64,000 bases of DNA from Flagellimonas zhangzhouensis (GCF_900102925.1 NZ_FNKI01000002.1:124001-188000); one strand, 5' to 3'; numbered from the stretch's first letter, positions 54,881 to 63,319 are shown. The notes: generated by a model from the sequence alone, not told the origin. Made by a program: numbers and translations.

Positions 54881-55444
54881 TTATATGATTTGATCGTGCA
54901 AGGTTTCCGCCAGCGACAAAATCTGATCAATAGTCTTTGGAATGGCCTTTTCAACTTTTGGTGCCAATTGGGTAGTCATTGGAACTACGTTTTCAATCGA
55001 AATGGTAAAAAGGTATAGATCAGGCTTGCTTTCCATAAGGTAGACTGCTTCAATCATATCTTTTAATCCAACATCGTGAACGCTCAATGCAGAGGGGAAA
55101 TCGCTTGCAAATTTTGGACGTATCAAGGAGATGGTACCCTCTTCCTTACCATCCATAGTGGCATCAACAAAGATGATTTTATTATAACTTTCAAAACAAT
55201 TGAGCAGTAAAAATCCACCTGTGCCACCATCTAGAATATCAACATAAGGGGGCAATTCCCTAAGGTCCATGTTCTGGATCAAATGCACTCCTACCCCTTC
55301 ATCGCCCATTAGGAAGTTGCCCACCCCTAAAACCAAAATACTCTTGGATTTATCTTTTTCAAAGAAAAATGCATCGCTGCTTATCGCTACGGGTTTATCT
55401 TTTAAACCTGAATCAGTTGTTGGTGATTGTGTCATTTTATGCAT
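54881..55444 (-). CDS. hyaD: Hydrogenase large-subunit maturation endopeptidase (HyaD/HupD)
   Basis: A 187-residue nickel-dependent protease that removes the C-terminal extension of HyaB after nickel insertion. The core starts VLGVGNFLMGDEGVGVHLI near residue 39 (with a conserved Glu), DGGTGGFLLL near 73 with Asp, and a histidine in SVHDVGLKDM near 123. It has about 35 extra N-terminal residues compared with E. coli HyaD; ATG 55444 and 55435 are both possible starts. It sits between the cytochrome b and hypF genes. Confidence 0.93.
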   Translation of the reverse strand: MHKMTQSPTTDSGLKDKPVAISSDAFFFEKDKSKSILVLGVGNFLMGDEGVGVHLIQNMDLRELPPYVDILDGGTGGFLLLNCFESYNKIIFVDATMDGKEEGTISLIRPKFASDFPSALSVHDVGLKDMIEAVYLMESKPDLYLFTISIENVVPMTTQLAPKVEKAIPKTIDQILSLAETLHDQII

Positions 55445-56197
55445 TTAATCTATAATTTCCAGTGTCTCTTCATCCACTGGACTTTCAATTTCCTCATCTT
55501 CCAAAGCTTTGGTAAGTCGTTCTTCACATACAAATTTGTACCCTCCGAACATGGATGAAACTTCACCTCGACCTTCGAGCCAGTCGTGGTAAAATACCAG
55601 ATAAACGTGAATCAAGGTGAACAGTATAAAACCCCATGTTGCAATATGGTGGATGGTTCTAACTATAAAATCACCGCCCATAAAAGGAACAACCCAACTG
55701 AAAAGCTTGGGAAGCCACCAGCCAGCATTTGCAGCATATAAACCAAATCCAGTAAACACTTGAACTAGAGCCAATAAAAACAATGCAGCATATGAAAATG
55801 AAGCCACACTGTTATGTCCAATACTGATATCCTTGATATCAGGCTTTTTCTCATTGGCCAAAAAAACATCAACCTTGATGACGTGTAAAAAGTTATGCCA
55901 CATTTTCTTGCTAAAAGGCCAAAAGGCACGCCAACTTGAAAATCGATTGCCCACAAAGGACCAGTATACCCTTAGAATCATATTGAAAAAGAATACATAG
56001 GCTGTTGCAAAATGGATGAAACGTACCGTTCCAAACCAGTAAGCATCGCTAGCTTCTGCATTGGACATAATGGCGGGCGGATTTGCAATTATAAACCCAG
56101 TAACAGCCAAAATGGTAATAGAAAAAGCATTGATCCAATGGAAAAACCGAACTGGCAATTCCCAGACATATACCCGTTTAAAACTTCGTGCTTTCAT
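55445..56197 (-). CDS. hyaC: Ni/Fe-hydrogenase b-type cytochrome subunit
   Basis: Membrane diheme cytochrome that carries electrons from the small subunit to quinone. It has 250 residues and four helices with heme histidines in VRFFHWINAF (about 18), IHFATAYVFFF (about 66) and HHIATWGFILFTLIHVYLVFYHDW (about 188-212). A polar C-terminus of about 30 residues is acidic. It follows hyaB by 13 nt. Its presence places the enzyme among respiratory uptake hydrogenases (group 1). Confidence 0.95.
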   Translation of the reverse strand: MKARSFKRVYVWELPVRFFHWINAFSITILAVTGFIIANPPAIMSNAEASDAYWFGTVRFIHFATAYVFFFNMILRVYWSFVGNRFSSWRAFWPFSKKMWHNFLHVIKVDVFLANEKKPDIKDISIGHNSVASFSYAALFLLALVQVFTGFGLYAANAGWWLPKLFSWVVPFMGGDFIVRTIHHIATWGFILFTLIHVYLVFYHDWLEGRGEVSSMFGGYKFVCEERLTKALEDEEIESPVDEETLEIID

Positions 56198-56210
56198 GAT
56201 TCTTTAATTT

Positions 56211-57944
56211 CTATATTTCGCAGCTTGAAACATTTTGTACTTGTGACAAATGCTTGCCATGTTCATCGTACAAATGGACCGCACATGCAATGCAGGGATC
56301 AAAGGAGTGAATGGTCCTAATGATCTCCAATGGCAATTCTGGATCGGCGACAGGTGTTCCCAACAAGGTGGATTCGTAAGCGGAACGTTGCCCTTTTGGA
56401 TCACGAGGTGAGGCGTTCCAAGTGGATGGAACCACCAGTTGGTAATTTTCTGTTTTACCTTCTTTTATTTGGATCCAGTGACCAAGTGCTCCCCTGGGCG
56501 CCTCTGCAAAGCCGACTCCTTTTGATTCAGTAGGCCATAATTCAGGTTCCCATTTGTCCATATTGGCCATTCGGGTATCCCCATTTTTAATGTTCAGCAA
56601 TAGCGTGTCATAAAACTCCATGGTCCAGTTGGCCACCAATTGGGTTTCGATTCCTCTTGCCGCCGTTCTACCGAGGGTAGAGAATAATGCCTCAACAGGT
56701 ACATCCAAATGACCTAAGGCTCCATTTACAGCATCTTGAATTTCTTTGTTGCCGCGTGCATATCCCACCAATAATCTGGAAAGCGGTCCAACTTCCATTG
56801 GTTTGCCCCTCCATCGTGGTGTTTTGATAAAGCTGTATTTCTGATTTATATCCAATTGATCATACGGTGGTTTTGGACCTGAGTAATTGATGTTGGTCTC
56901 ACCGTCCCAAGGATGTTTTCCGTGATCTTTTCCTTCTGAATAATCGTCGTACCAAGAATTATTGATGAATTCAGCAATATCATCATTTCTATGGTCTACG
57001 TCGTACACTTTAGATAGATCTCTATCCAAAATAACACCTTGCTGAAATTTAAAATTCGAAATATCACGATAACCATTGGTTGGGAAATCTCCGTAGGACA
57101 TATAGTTTCCAAATCCTTTTCCGATGGCTCCCCAATCTTTGTAGAAGGAGGCAATGGCCAATAGATCGGGAATGTACACCTGTTCAATAAACTGTTTGCC
57201 CTCTTTTAATAATCTACCCACATAGGCCAAACGTTCGGCGTTGATTCCACCAGGGCTTTCCGTATTGATAGCGCACGCCATACCGCCAACTAAATAATTG
57301 GGGTGAGGGTTTTTACCTCCGAAAATGGTATGGATCTTTACAATTTCTTTTTGCCATTCCAAGGCTTCCAGATAGTGGGCCACGGCCAAAAGATTAACTT
57401 CTGGTGGCAATTTCATTTGTGGATGGCCCCAATACCCGTTCGCAAAAATTCCCAATTGACCGCTTTCAACAAACTTTGTGATCCTTTTTTTGATGTCGGA
57501 AAAATAGCCAGGTGAACTTTTGGGCCAGCTGGAAATGCTTTGTGCCAATTTAGAGGTTTCGGCAGGGTCAGCTTTTAATGCATTTACCACATCCACCCAA
57601 TCCAAGGCGTGTAGGTGATAAAAGTGTACGGTATGATCGTGCATATAAAGTGCCCCTTCCATAATGTTCCGAACCATTTCGGCATTCGGGGGAACTTCAA
57701 TTCCCAAGGAATCTTCCACAGATCTTACGGATGCCAATGCGTGAATGGTGGTGCAAACTCCGCAGGCTCGCTGAACAAATGCCCAAACATCTCTTGGGTC
57801 TCTTCCTTTGACAATATTTTCAAGTCCCCGCACCATGGGGCTGGAACTATAGGCCTCGGTAATTTTACCGTCTTTTACCTCAACTTCTATTCTTAAATGC
57901 CCTTCGATCCTTGTTATGGGATCTACTACTATTCTATTTGCCAT
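56211..57944 (-). CDS. hyaB: [NiFe]-hydrogenase large subunit
   Basis: Holds the Ni-Fe active site for H2 oxidation; 577 residues. The N-terminal L1 motif is RACGVCTTIHALASVRSVED near residue 60, and the C-terminal L2 motif is DPCIACAVH near residue 550. A 20-residue tail after this histidine (starting LYDEHG) is the extension HyaD removes. RIEGHLR near 14 is the conserved glutamate block. It is co-transcribed with hyaA (10 nt gap) and hyaC. No signal peptide, as usual: it is carried through Tat by HyaA. Confidence 0.97.
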   Translation of the reverse strand: MANRIVVDPITRIEGHLRIEVEVKDGKITEAYSSSPMVRGLENIVKGRDPRDVWAFVQRACGVCTTIHALASVRSVEDSLGIEVPPNAEMVRNIMEGALYMHDHTVHFYHLHALDWVDVVNALKADPAETSKLAQSISSWPKSSPGYFSDIKKRITKFVESGQLGIFANGYWGHPQMKLPPEVNLLAVAHYLEALEWQKEIVKIHTIFGGKNPHPNYLVGGMACAINTESPGGINAERLAYVGRLLKEGKQFIEQVYIPDLLAIASFYKDWGAIGKGFGNYMSYGDFPTNGYRDISNFKFQQGVILDRDLSKVYDVDHRNDDIAEFINNSWYDDYSEGKDHGKHPWDGETNINYSGPKPPYDQLDINQKYSFIKTPRWRGKPMEVGPLSRLLVGYARGNKEIQDAVNGALGHLDVPVEALFSTLGRTAARGIETQLVANWTMEFYDTLLLNIKNGDTRMANMDKWEPELWPTESKGVGFAEAPRGALGHWIQIKEGKTENYQLVVPSTWNASPRDPKGQRSAYESTLLGTPVADPELPLEIIRTIHSFDPCIACAVHLYDEHGKHLSQVQNVSSCEI

Positions 57945-57954
57945 GATACTTTTG

Positions 57955-59085
57955 TTAAGACTCTAGTTTCTTTTCATTTTGCTTTCCACGCGTTGTTCGG
58001 CTATTCAGCTCTTTTCTTTTGGAAATATTGGCGGCAACGGCATGTACGGCCAATCCACCCGCTACTACACCTGCGGCCACTTTACCTATGGTATCTGCAG
58101 TGCTTTCGATGCCAAATCCTGCTAAACCAGTCAAACGCTCATAAAAAGGACCGTTGTCCCAGAAATTTTCTTCACTGCAACCTATACAACCATGACCTGA
58201 TTGAATAGGATAACTCACCCCATTGTTCCATTTAATGGTTCCACAAGAATTATAGGTCATTGGTCCACGACAGCCTACTTTGTACAAACAGTACCCTTCT
58301 TTGGCATTTTGATCATCGAAGGTTTCTGCAAAAAGACCTGCATCATAATACGGTCTTCTATAGCAAGAATCGTGTACTCTTTTTGAGTAAAAGGCTTTGG
58401 GTCTGCCCAATCCGTCCAACTCTGGCAAACGTCCAAAAGTGATCATGTGAACAATAATGCCTGCCATAACCTCTCCAATTGGAGGACAGCCTGGAACCCT
58501 GATAATAGGTTTGTTTTTAATTATTTTGTGTATTGGGGTTGCTTCGGTGGGGTTGGGATATGCAGCTTGAACACAACCGTTGGATGCGCAACTGCCCCAA
58601 GCAATGATGGCTTTGGCACCTTCAGCGGCTTCAATCAACAAGTCTTTGGCTGATCTTCCTGCAATACAACAATAATTTCCATCGTCACCAAGAGGTACCG
58701 AACCTTCCACACAAAGAATATATTCTCCTTTGTATTTTTCCATCGTCGCCTGCTTGGCGGCTTCGGCCTGATGTCCTGATGCAGCCATCAAGGTCAAGGT
58801 GTAATCCAAAGAAATTTTATCAAGAATAATGTCCGAAACTATAGGGTGGTCCGATCGAATGAAAGATTCACTACAGCAGGTGCACTCTTGATAATGCTCC
58901 CAAATAACGGGTATTCTGTAGGTGTTTTCCAAGGATTTGGCCACTTGGCCGATCATGGAAGTTTCCAAGCCCATATAAGCAGCGATATAGGTAGCGAATT
59001 TCATAAAATCACGTCTGCTATATCCCTGTTTTATAATGCTTTCGTAATAAGTTTCTTTTACTGATTTTTCTGTTGCCATGGCCAA
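57955..59085 (-). CDS. hyaA: [NiFe]-hydrogenase small subunit, oxygen-tolerant group 1d type
   Basis: Iron-sulfur electron-transfer subunit, 376 residues. SRRDFMKF (23-30) is the twin-arginine signal, with cleavage expected before LEN at residue 52. Six cysteines, C68, C70, C71 (ECTCC), C166, C171 (GSCASNGC) and C200 (VPGC), correspond one to one to C17, C19, C20, C115, C120 and C149 of mature E. coli Hyd-1, i.e. the proximal [4Fe-3S] cluster of oxygen-tolerant enzymes. The distal-cluster region (HDSCYRRPYYDAG, about 243) and medial-cluster Cys (GHGCIGC) are present. A C-terminal hydrophobic helix anchors it. First gene of the operon. Confidence 0.97.
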   Translation of the reverse strand: MAMATEKSVKETYYESIIKQGYSRRDFMKFATYIAAYMGLETSMIGQVAKSLENTYRIPVIWEHYQECTCCSESFIRSDHPIVSDIILDKISLDYTLTLMAASGHQAEAAKQATMEKYKGEYILCVEGSVPLGDDGNYCCIAGRSAKDLLIEAAEGAKAIIAWGSCASNGCVQAAYPNPTEATPIHKIIKNKPIIRVPGCPPIGEVMAGIIVHMITFGRLPELDGLGRPKAFYSKRVHDSCYRRPYYDAGLFAETFDDQNAKEGYCLYKVGCRGPMTYNSCGTIKWNNGVSYPIQSGHGCIGCSEENFWDNGPFYERLTGLAGFGIESTADTIGKVAAGVVAGGLAVHAVAANISKRKELNSRTTRGKQNEKKLES

Positions 59086-59239
59086 TTGTTTAAACCTGGA
59101 TATTTCTTTTAAAGGGTTTAGCTTTAAAAGTACCTAATAATCAATGGCTTGGGTATGATAAATGTCATGTTGTAAAAAATTGATTTTCGATAATATTGTG
59201 TCTTACACTGCTAGTAATCAATACTTAAAATTGTAACGG
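59086..59239. promoter_or_regulatory. hyaA-hypA divergent promoter region with perfect inverted repeat
   Basis: CTTTTAAAG (59106-59114) and CTTTAAAAG (59122-59130) form a perfect inverted repeat with a 7-base gap, near the hyaA start. GTTTAAAC (59088-59095) is an 8-bp palindrome. AATCAAT occurs at 59139-59145 and 59216-59222, and its inverse ATTGATT at 59179-59185. The 25-nt repeat is the likeliest regulator site for the whole hydrogenase gene set. No clear -33/-7 pair was found. Confidence 0.5.
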
Positions 59240-59581
59240 ATGCACGAACTTTCTGTGGCATTGGGAATAGTAAAGATCGCCGAGAACGAGATCAAAAAGG
59301 CCATGGCGAAAAAGGTGACATTGATCGAGCTTGAAATAGGTAAACTGGCTGGTGTTGAATTTGAATCGTTGGATTTTGTGTGGCCTGCAGCAGTTAAAAA
59401 TACAGTGCTTGAAAGTGCAGAAAAAAGGATTGATGTAAAAGAGGGACTGGGACAATGCGCAGATTGCGATACAGTTTTTGAAATCAAACATTTTTATGAT
59501 TCGTGCCCAAACTGTGGCAGCAATTTAAAAGGAATAATTCAAGGAAAAGAACTAAGGGTTAAGGCCCTGGAAGTGGTTTAA
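59240..59581 (+). CDS. hypA: Hydrogenase/urease nickel insertion protein HypA
   Basis: Nickel-binding chaperone delivering nickel to HyaB with HypB. The 113 residues begin MHELSVALGIV, with the nickel-binding His2. Zinc cysteines are in CADCD (about 74) and CPNCGSN (about 92). First gene of the hypABC unit, divergent from hyaA; the following hypB starts 17 nt later. Confidence 0.96.
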   Translation: MHELSVALGIVKIAENEIKKAMAKKVTLIELEIGKLAGVEFESLDFVWPAAVKNTVLESAEKRIDVKEGLGQCADCDTVFEIKHFYDSCPNCGSNLKGIIQGKELRVKALEVV

Positions 59582-59598
59582 AAATAAAGGATACAATT

Positions 59599-60474
59599 AT
59601 GTGCGGAACTTGCGGTTGCGGAAGCGAAGAAAATGGGCCAAAAATATTGACCCCTACAATTGGAAATGAAAGCCATAACCATGAAAATGGAGGGCACCAT
59701 TCCCATTCTCACGGACATCACCATCATCATCATCACGATCATGACCACGACCATCATCATGGTCATCACCACCATCATCACGACCATTCCCATGATCATG
59801 AGCATCAGCACAAAACAGTTTTGGAGGTGGAGCGAGACATTTTGCAGCAAAATGAGATCATGGCGGCAAGAAACAGAGGGTATTTTGATGCGAAGGATAT
59901 CTTCGCCCTTAACTTGGTGAGTTCTCCTGGTTCGGGAAAAACCTCGCTTTTGGAGCGTACTCTTTCAGATATGAAAGACAAAATTCCTTTTTATGTGATA
60001 GAAGGAGATCAGCAAACCTTGAACGATGCCAACCGTATTGCCGCTTTGGACGTTCCCGTGATTCAAATTAATACGGGAAAGGGCTGTCATTTAGAAAGTG
60101 ATATGATCCACGATGCCGTCAAAAAATTGAATATTAAAAATGACTCGGTGTTAATGATCGAGAATGTGGGGAATTTGGTTTGTCCCTCCATGTTTAATTT
60201 AGGAGAGCACAAACGCGTGGTTATAGTTAGTACTACCGAGGGAGATGATAAACCTATCAAGTATCCCGATATGTTCCATACTTCGGATATCTGCATCATC
60301 AACAAAATTGATCTTGCTCCTTATTTGGACACTAATATTGAGGAATTGAAGAAAAATGCCCTGCAAGTGAACCCAAATTTGGTCTTTTTTGAAGTATCGG
60401 CCACCAAGGGAACAGGGATGGAAGCATGGTATAATTGGTTGGAAAAGAATCTCAAAATGATTCCTGAACATTAA
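59599..60474 (+). CDS. hypB: Nickel-storage GTPase HypB with long His-rich region
   Basis: A GTPase that loads nickel onto hydrogenase; 291 residues. MCGTCGCGS at the N-terminus is the high-affinity nickel site seen in E. coli HypB. Residues 26-71 are a His-rich segment, 29 of 46 being histidine, probably a nickel store. The GTPase core has the P-loop SSPGSGKTS near 110, ENVGNLVCPS near 192 and NKIDLAP near 233. It is between hypA and hypC. The DNA under the His tract is low-complexity CAC/CAT repeats. Confidence 0.96.
   Translation: MCGTCGCGSEENGPKILTPTIGNESHNHENGGHHSHSHGHHHHHHHDHDHDHHHGHHHHHHDHSHDHEHQHKTVLEVERDILQQNEIMAARNRGYFDAKDIFALNLVSSPGSGKTSLLERTLSDMKDKIPFYVIEGDQQTLNDANRIAALDVPVIQINTGKGCHLESDMIHDAVKKLNIKNDSVLMIENVGNLVCPSMFNLGEHKRVVIVSTTEGDDKPIKYPDMFHTSDICIINKIDLAPYLDTNIEELKKNALQVNPNLVFFEVSATKGTGMEAWYNWLEKNLKMIPEH
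59674..59812 (+). repeat. Low-complexity His/Asp codon repeat inside hypB
   Basis: A run of CAC, CAT, GAC and GAT codons encoding the His-rich nickel-binding region. Length variation between strains by slippage is likely here, as in other hypB genes. Confidence 0.85.
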
Positions 60475-60488
60475 TAAAACCTGAAACA

Positions 60489-60755
60489 ATGTGTTTGGCT
60501 ATCCCAGGAAAATTATTGGAAATAACCTCAAAGTTGGATGAGACCTTTCGAATGGGAAAAGTCTCTTTCGGAGGTGTAAAAAAAGAGGTGAGCCTTGCTT
60601 TGGTACCAGAGGCAAAAGTCGATGATTATGTTATGGTCCATGTAGGTGCCGCCATAAGTGTGGTGGATGAGGAAGAAGCAAAAAAAACATTTGAAATACT
60701 CTCTTTATTGGGAGAATTGGAAGATTTGAACCAACTGCCTGACACTACGGGTTAA
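60489..60755 (+). CDS. hypC: Hydrogenase assembly chaperone HypC
   Basis: A small (88-residue) chaperone that binds HypD and the HyaB precursor; MCLAIPGKLLEI is the defining N-terminus with the essential Cys2. AKVDDYVMVHVGAAISVVDEEEA in the middle is the usual OB-like core. It is followed 11 nt later by a GTG start of an Aat-like gene, and both are likely on one transcript. Confidence 0.97.
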   Translation: MCLAIPGKLLEITSKLDETFRMGKVSFGGVKKEVSLALVPEAKVDDYVMVHVGAAISVVDEEEAKKTFEILSLLGELEDLNQLPDTTG

Positions 60756-60766
60756 ATTATTTTAAC

Positions 60767-61450
60767 GTGCCATATTTTGAGCTTAAAAATGATGAAATCA
60801 GCTTTCCGCCCGCCTATTTTGCGGATATAGAAGGATTGTTGGCCGTTGGAGGTCAAATGTCTGTTGAGCGTTTGCTCTTGGCCTATAACAGCGGAATTTT
60901 TTATTGGCACTTTCCTTTAAAACATATTAAATGGTGGTCTCCCGATCCCAGAATTGTATTAATTCCCGAAGCCTTCGACATCCCAGTGTCCAGATGGGAA
61001 ACTCTGAATAAAGAGTTCACTGTTACCATGGATTCCGATTTTGAACAAGTATTGCGCAATTGCCAACAGTTGTACAATATTGATGGACAAATGGACAATA
61101 GATGGTTGACCGAACGAATGTTTCGAATTTTTACCGAATTGCACAACATAGGAAAGTCCCATTCGGTTGAGGTGTGGAAGAACAGCAAACTGGTAGGTGG
61201 ATTATTTGGTGTGGCCAATGGAAAAATATTTTTTGGAGAATATTTGTTTTCCACGGTTGATAGCGCTGATGAACTGGCTGTTCTTAGCTTGGTGAAACAT
61301 TTGAAGCAACAAAGGTTTAGATTGTTGGATATGCAAAAACAGACCTTTTTCCTGCCTGGCATTGAGTATGATGAATTGCCAAGATTGGAGTATGTGGGCA
61401 TCTGCAAAGAAAATGCCTCGCAGTATAAAGATGCCCAAACAGAATTTTAA
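60767..61450 (+). CDS. Aat-like leucyl/phenylalanyl-tRNA-protein transferase, divergent form in hyp operon
   Basis: A 227-residue protein starting with GTG, of the Aat family, which adds Leu or Phe from tRNA to N-terminal Arg/Lys to mark proteins for ClpS/ClpAP. Conserved blocks: GLLAVGG (23), LLAYNSGIFYW (36), WWSPDPR (51), RWLTERM, SHSVEVWKNSKLVGGLFGVANG and FFGE. Differences from usual Aat are visible: GEYLFS in place of GESMFS, and LLDMQ in place of IDCQ, keeping Asp and Gln but not Cys. The last 20 residues diverge. It lies 11 nt after hypC and 15 nt before a TPR gene. Function in the hydrogenase context is unknown. Confidence 0.85.
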   Translation: MPYFELKNDEISFPPAYFADIEGLLAVGGQMSVERLLLAYNSGIFYWHFPLKHIKWWSPDPRIVLIPEAFDIPVSRWETLNKEFTVTMDSDFEQVLRNCQQLYNIDGQMDNRWLTERMFRIFTELHNIGKSHSVEVWKNSKLVGGLFGVANGKIFFGEYLFSTVDSADELAVLSLVKHLKQQRFRLLDMQKQTFFLPGIEYDELPRLEYVGICKENASQYKDAQTEF

Positions 61451-61465
61451 TAAAAATGTGCAGTT

Positions 61466-63208
61466 ATGAGACTATCATTTGCAGAACAGATACAAAATGC
61501 CAATGTGCTCTTACACGAGAACGAAGTTGAAAAGTCCATTGAACATTACAAAGAAGCATTAATTTCCGCTACATCTTTGGAGCAAAAACTTCACTTAAAT
61601 AGTGTTTTGGGACGTTTGTACCAAAGAACAAAGAATCCGAATAAAGCGGTTGAGGCATTCGAAAATGCTTTGCACTTGATGGAAGCATATGACCAGCTTG
61701 GTACGGCAATGGAACGAGCAGCCATTCTCAACAATATCGCTGCCATTCAGTCTATAACTGAACTTTCAAAAGCCATTGACAATTATAAAAAGTCCTTGGA
61801 AATATACAGTCAAGCTGTTTCCAATGGGGAATCGGAATTTAATCCGCATTTGGCCAATACCCAGTTTGCATTGGCTGAGGTACATGCCAAGAAAAGGGGT
61901 TTTTACTTCGCGAAAAAATATTACAAGGAAGCGATTAAAATCTATGAAAGCTTAAAAGATCCAGCATATTCAAGATTTCGAGCCAGTGGGCATTACCAAT
62001 TGGGAAATATCTACACAGAAGAATTCAATTTGTTCGATGCCAAGATGCAATACCTTAAAGCTCAAAAGCTTTTTGAGGATTTGATAGAAGAGGGGGATGA
62101 GGCCTTAAAACCATATTTGGCTGCTGTGCTAAATAATTTGGCCGTCACTTTCAATTCAATGGAAGAACCAGAAAAGTCGATACAGTATTACGGATTGGCT
62201 CTAAAAGCGTATCAAGAATTATCCAATCTTAATTTTGAGGTCTTTCAACCCTATCTGGCATCAACCTATAACAGTTTAGGGATTGTACATTCAGAAATGA
62301 AGAATTTTGATCAGGCCATTCAACATATGAAAGAGGCAGTGGATCGGTACAATGAACTTGCTGATTCACGACCACAGGAGTTTACCCATTATTTGGCAAC
62401 AGGGTTGCACAATTTGGGATTGTTTCATTTTGAATTAAGGAATTATGAAGTGGCCGAGGATTATTTTGATCAAGCCCTTAAAATAAGAAGGAAATTAGCG
62501 CTGGAACAACCTATTGATTTTGATGCCGATTATTGTGCAACAGCCTTGAATTTGGTGGAATTGTATCAATCCGAATTGGAGAGTAAAGTGGATTTCACCT
62601 TCAAAACCAAGGCTTTGGAACTTTTGGCGGATGTTGAAAATCGATTGGAAAAATATGGGGTTGAATTGCCAGTTATCAAAAACATGAAGAATGATACCAA
62701 GCATTATCTGGATTATTTTATGGGTGTTAATGAAGAAGAATTGTCATTGCATCAAGTATTTCAAAAAGTTAGTAATCTAAGAGAGCAGATTGACGAGACT
62801 ATTTTTCCACAAGAGAAAATGGAATTCCAAGAGGAGATCATGCAATTACTTCAGAATAATTTTAAAAATTACAATGATAATCCACGTCTACTTTTTGAAC
62901 TTGCCCAAGCCCATGCCAATAAAAGTTGGCTCCATTTGAGGCTTCAAGAATATGTGGAAGCTGAACAAGTCATAAGGAACTCACCAAAATTGGAAAATCC
63001 TTTACTTTCTTTGACCTGTAATCTGGCCCACAGTTATCTGTTACAAGACCAATTTGAAAAAGCTTGGAAACTTTATGATGCGTTGACACAAAAAGAAAAT
63101 ACTGAAGGTGAAAGCTATAGATCCATTATAATTAAGGATTTTGAAATTTTGAAAAGGGATGGCATTGATCACGAAGGATTTGAAATTGTGGCACTACAAA
63201 TAAAATAA
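61466..63208 (+). CDS. Tetratricopeptide-repeat protein, unknown function
   Basis: A 580-residue protein built of TPR-like helix pairs over residues 1-375 and again at about 430-550 (for example AKSIQYYGLALKAYQELSN-type and LFHFELRNYEVAEDYFDQAL repeats). It has no signal peptide or membrane helix, so it is probably cytosolic. I recognise no named family; TPR arrays bind protein partners. It is the last gene of hypA-hypB-hypC-aat-like-TPR, so a scaffold or chaperone for hydrogenase assembly, or a partner of the Aat-like protein, is a plausible inference. A large inverted repeat follows. Confidence 0.75.
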   Translation: MRLSFAEQIQNANVLLHENEVEKSIEHYKEALISATSLEQKLHLNSVLGRLYQRTKNPNKAVEAFENALHLMEAYDQLGTAMERAAILNNIAAIQSITELSKAIDNYKKSLEIYSQAVSNGESEFNPHLANTQFALAEVHAKKRGFYFAKKYYKEAIKIYESLKDPAYSRFRASGHYQLGNIYTEEFNLFDAKMQYLKAQKLFEDLIEEGDEALKPYLAAVLNNLAVTFNSMEEPEKSIQYYGLALKAYQELSNLNFEVFQPYLASTYNSLGIVHSEMKNFDQAIQHMKEAVDRYNELADSRPQEFTHYLATGLHNLGLFHFELRNYEVAEDYFDQALKIRRKLALEQPIDFDADYCATALNLVELYQSELESKVDFTFKTKALELLADVENRLEKYGVELPVIKNMKNDTKHYLDYFMGVNEEELSLHQVFQKVSNLREQIDETIFPQEKMEFQEEIMQLLQNNFKNYNDNPRLLFELAQAHANKSWLHLRLQEYVEAEQVIRNSPKLENPLLSLTCNLAHSYLLQDQFEKAWKLYDALTQKENTEGESYRSIIIKDFEILKRDGIDHEGFEIVALQIK

Positions 63209-63229
63209 ATACACTAACCCAAATAAAAG

Positions 63230-63282
63230 AGCCGATCAAAAAGCGATGCTGTTTTAGTCACAGTTTTACTTTTTGAACGGCT
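63230..63282. terminator. Inverted repeat between the TPR gene and the convergent DsrE-like gene
   Basis: AGCCGATCAAAAAG (63230-63243) pairs with CTTTTTGAACGGCT (63269-63282) with one mismatch in 14, around a 25-base loop that itself can form a small CTGT/ACAG stem. A T-rich run follows. It likely ends the hyp operon and may also stop transcription from the other side. A near copy of its left arm occurs in the end of the DsrE-like gene. Confidence 0.55.
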
Positions 63283-63319
63283 TTCGATTTAATATAAAAA
63301 AGTTCTCTTTTTCTGTTGT

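Noticed and set aside
54880..54954. ATG 54954 start for hypF inside hyaD
   Set aside because: It adds a basic, unrelated 25-residue stretch before the normal HypF N-terminus; GTG 54879 just after the hyaD stop fits better.
59674..59812. Possible microsatellite or CRISPR-like repeat
   Set aside because: It is the codon repeat for the HypB His tract, without spacers or defined repeat units.
59578..59850. Met/Val-rich minus-strand frame opposite hypB
   Set aside because: It is the antisense reading of the CAC/CAT repeat and has no start context or homology.
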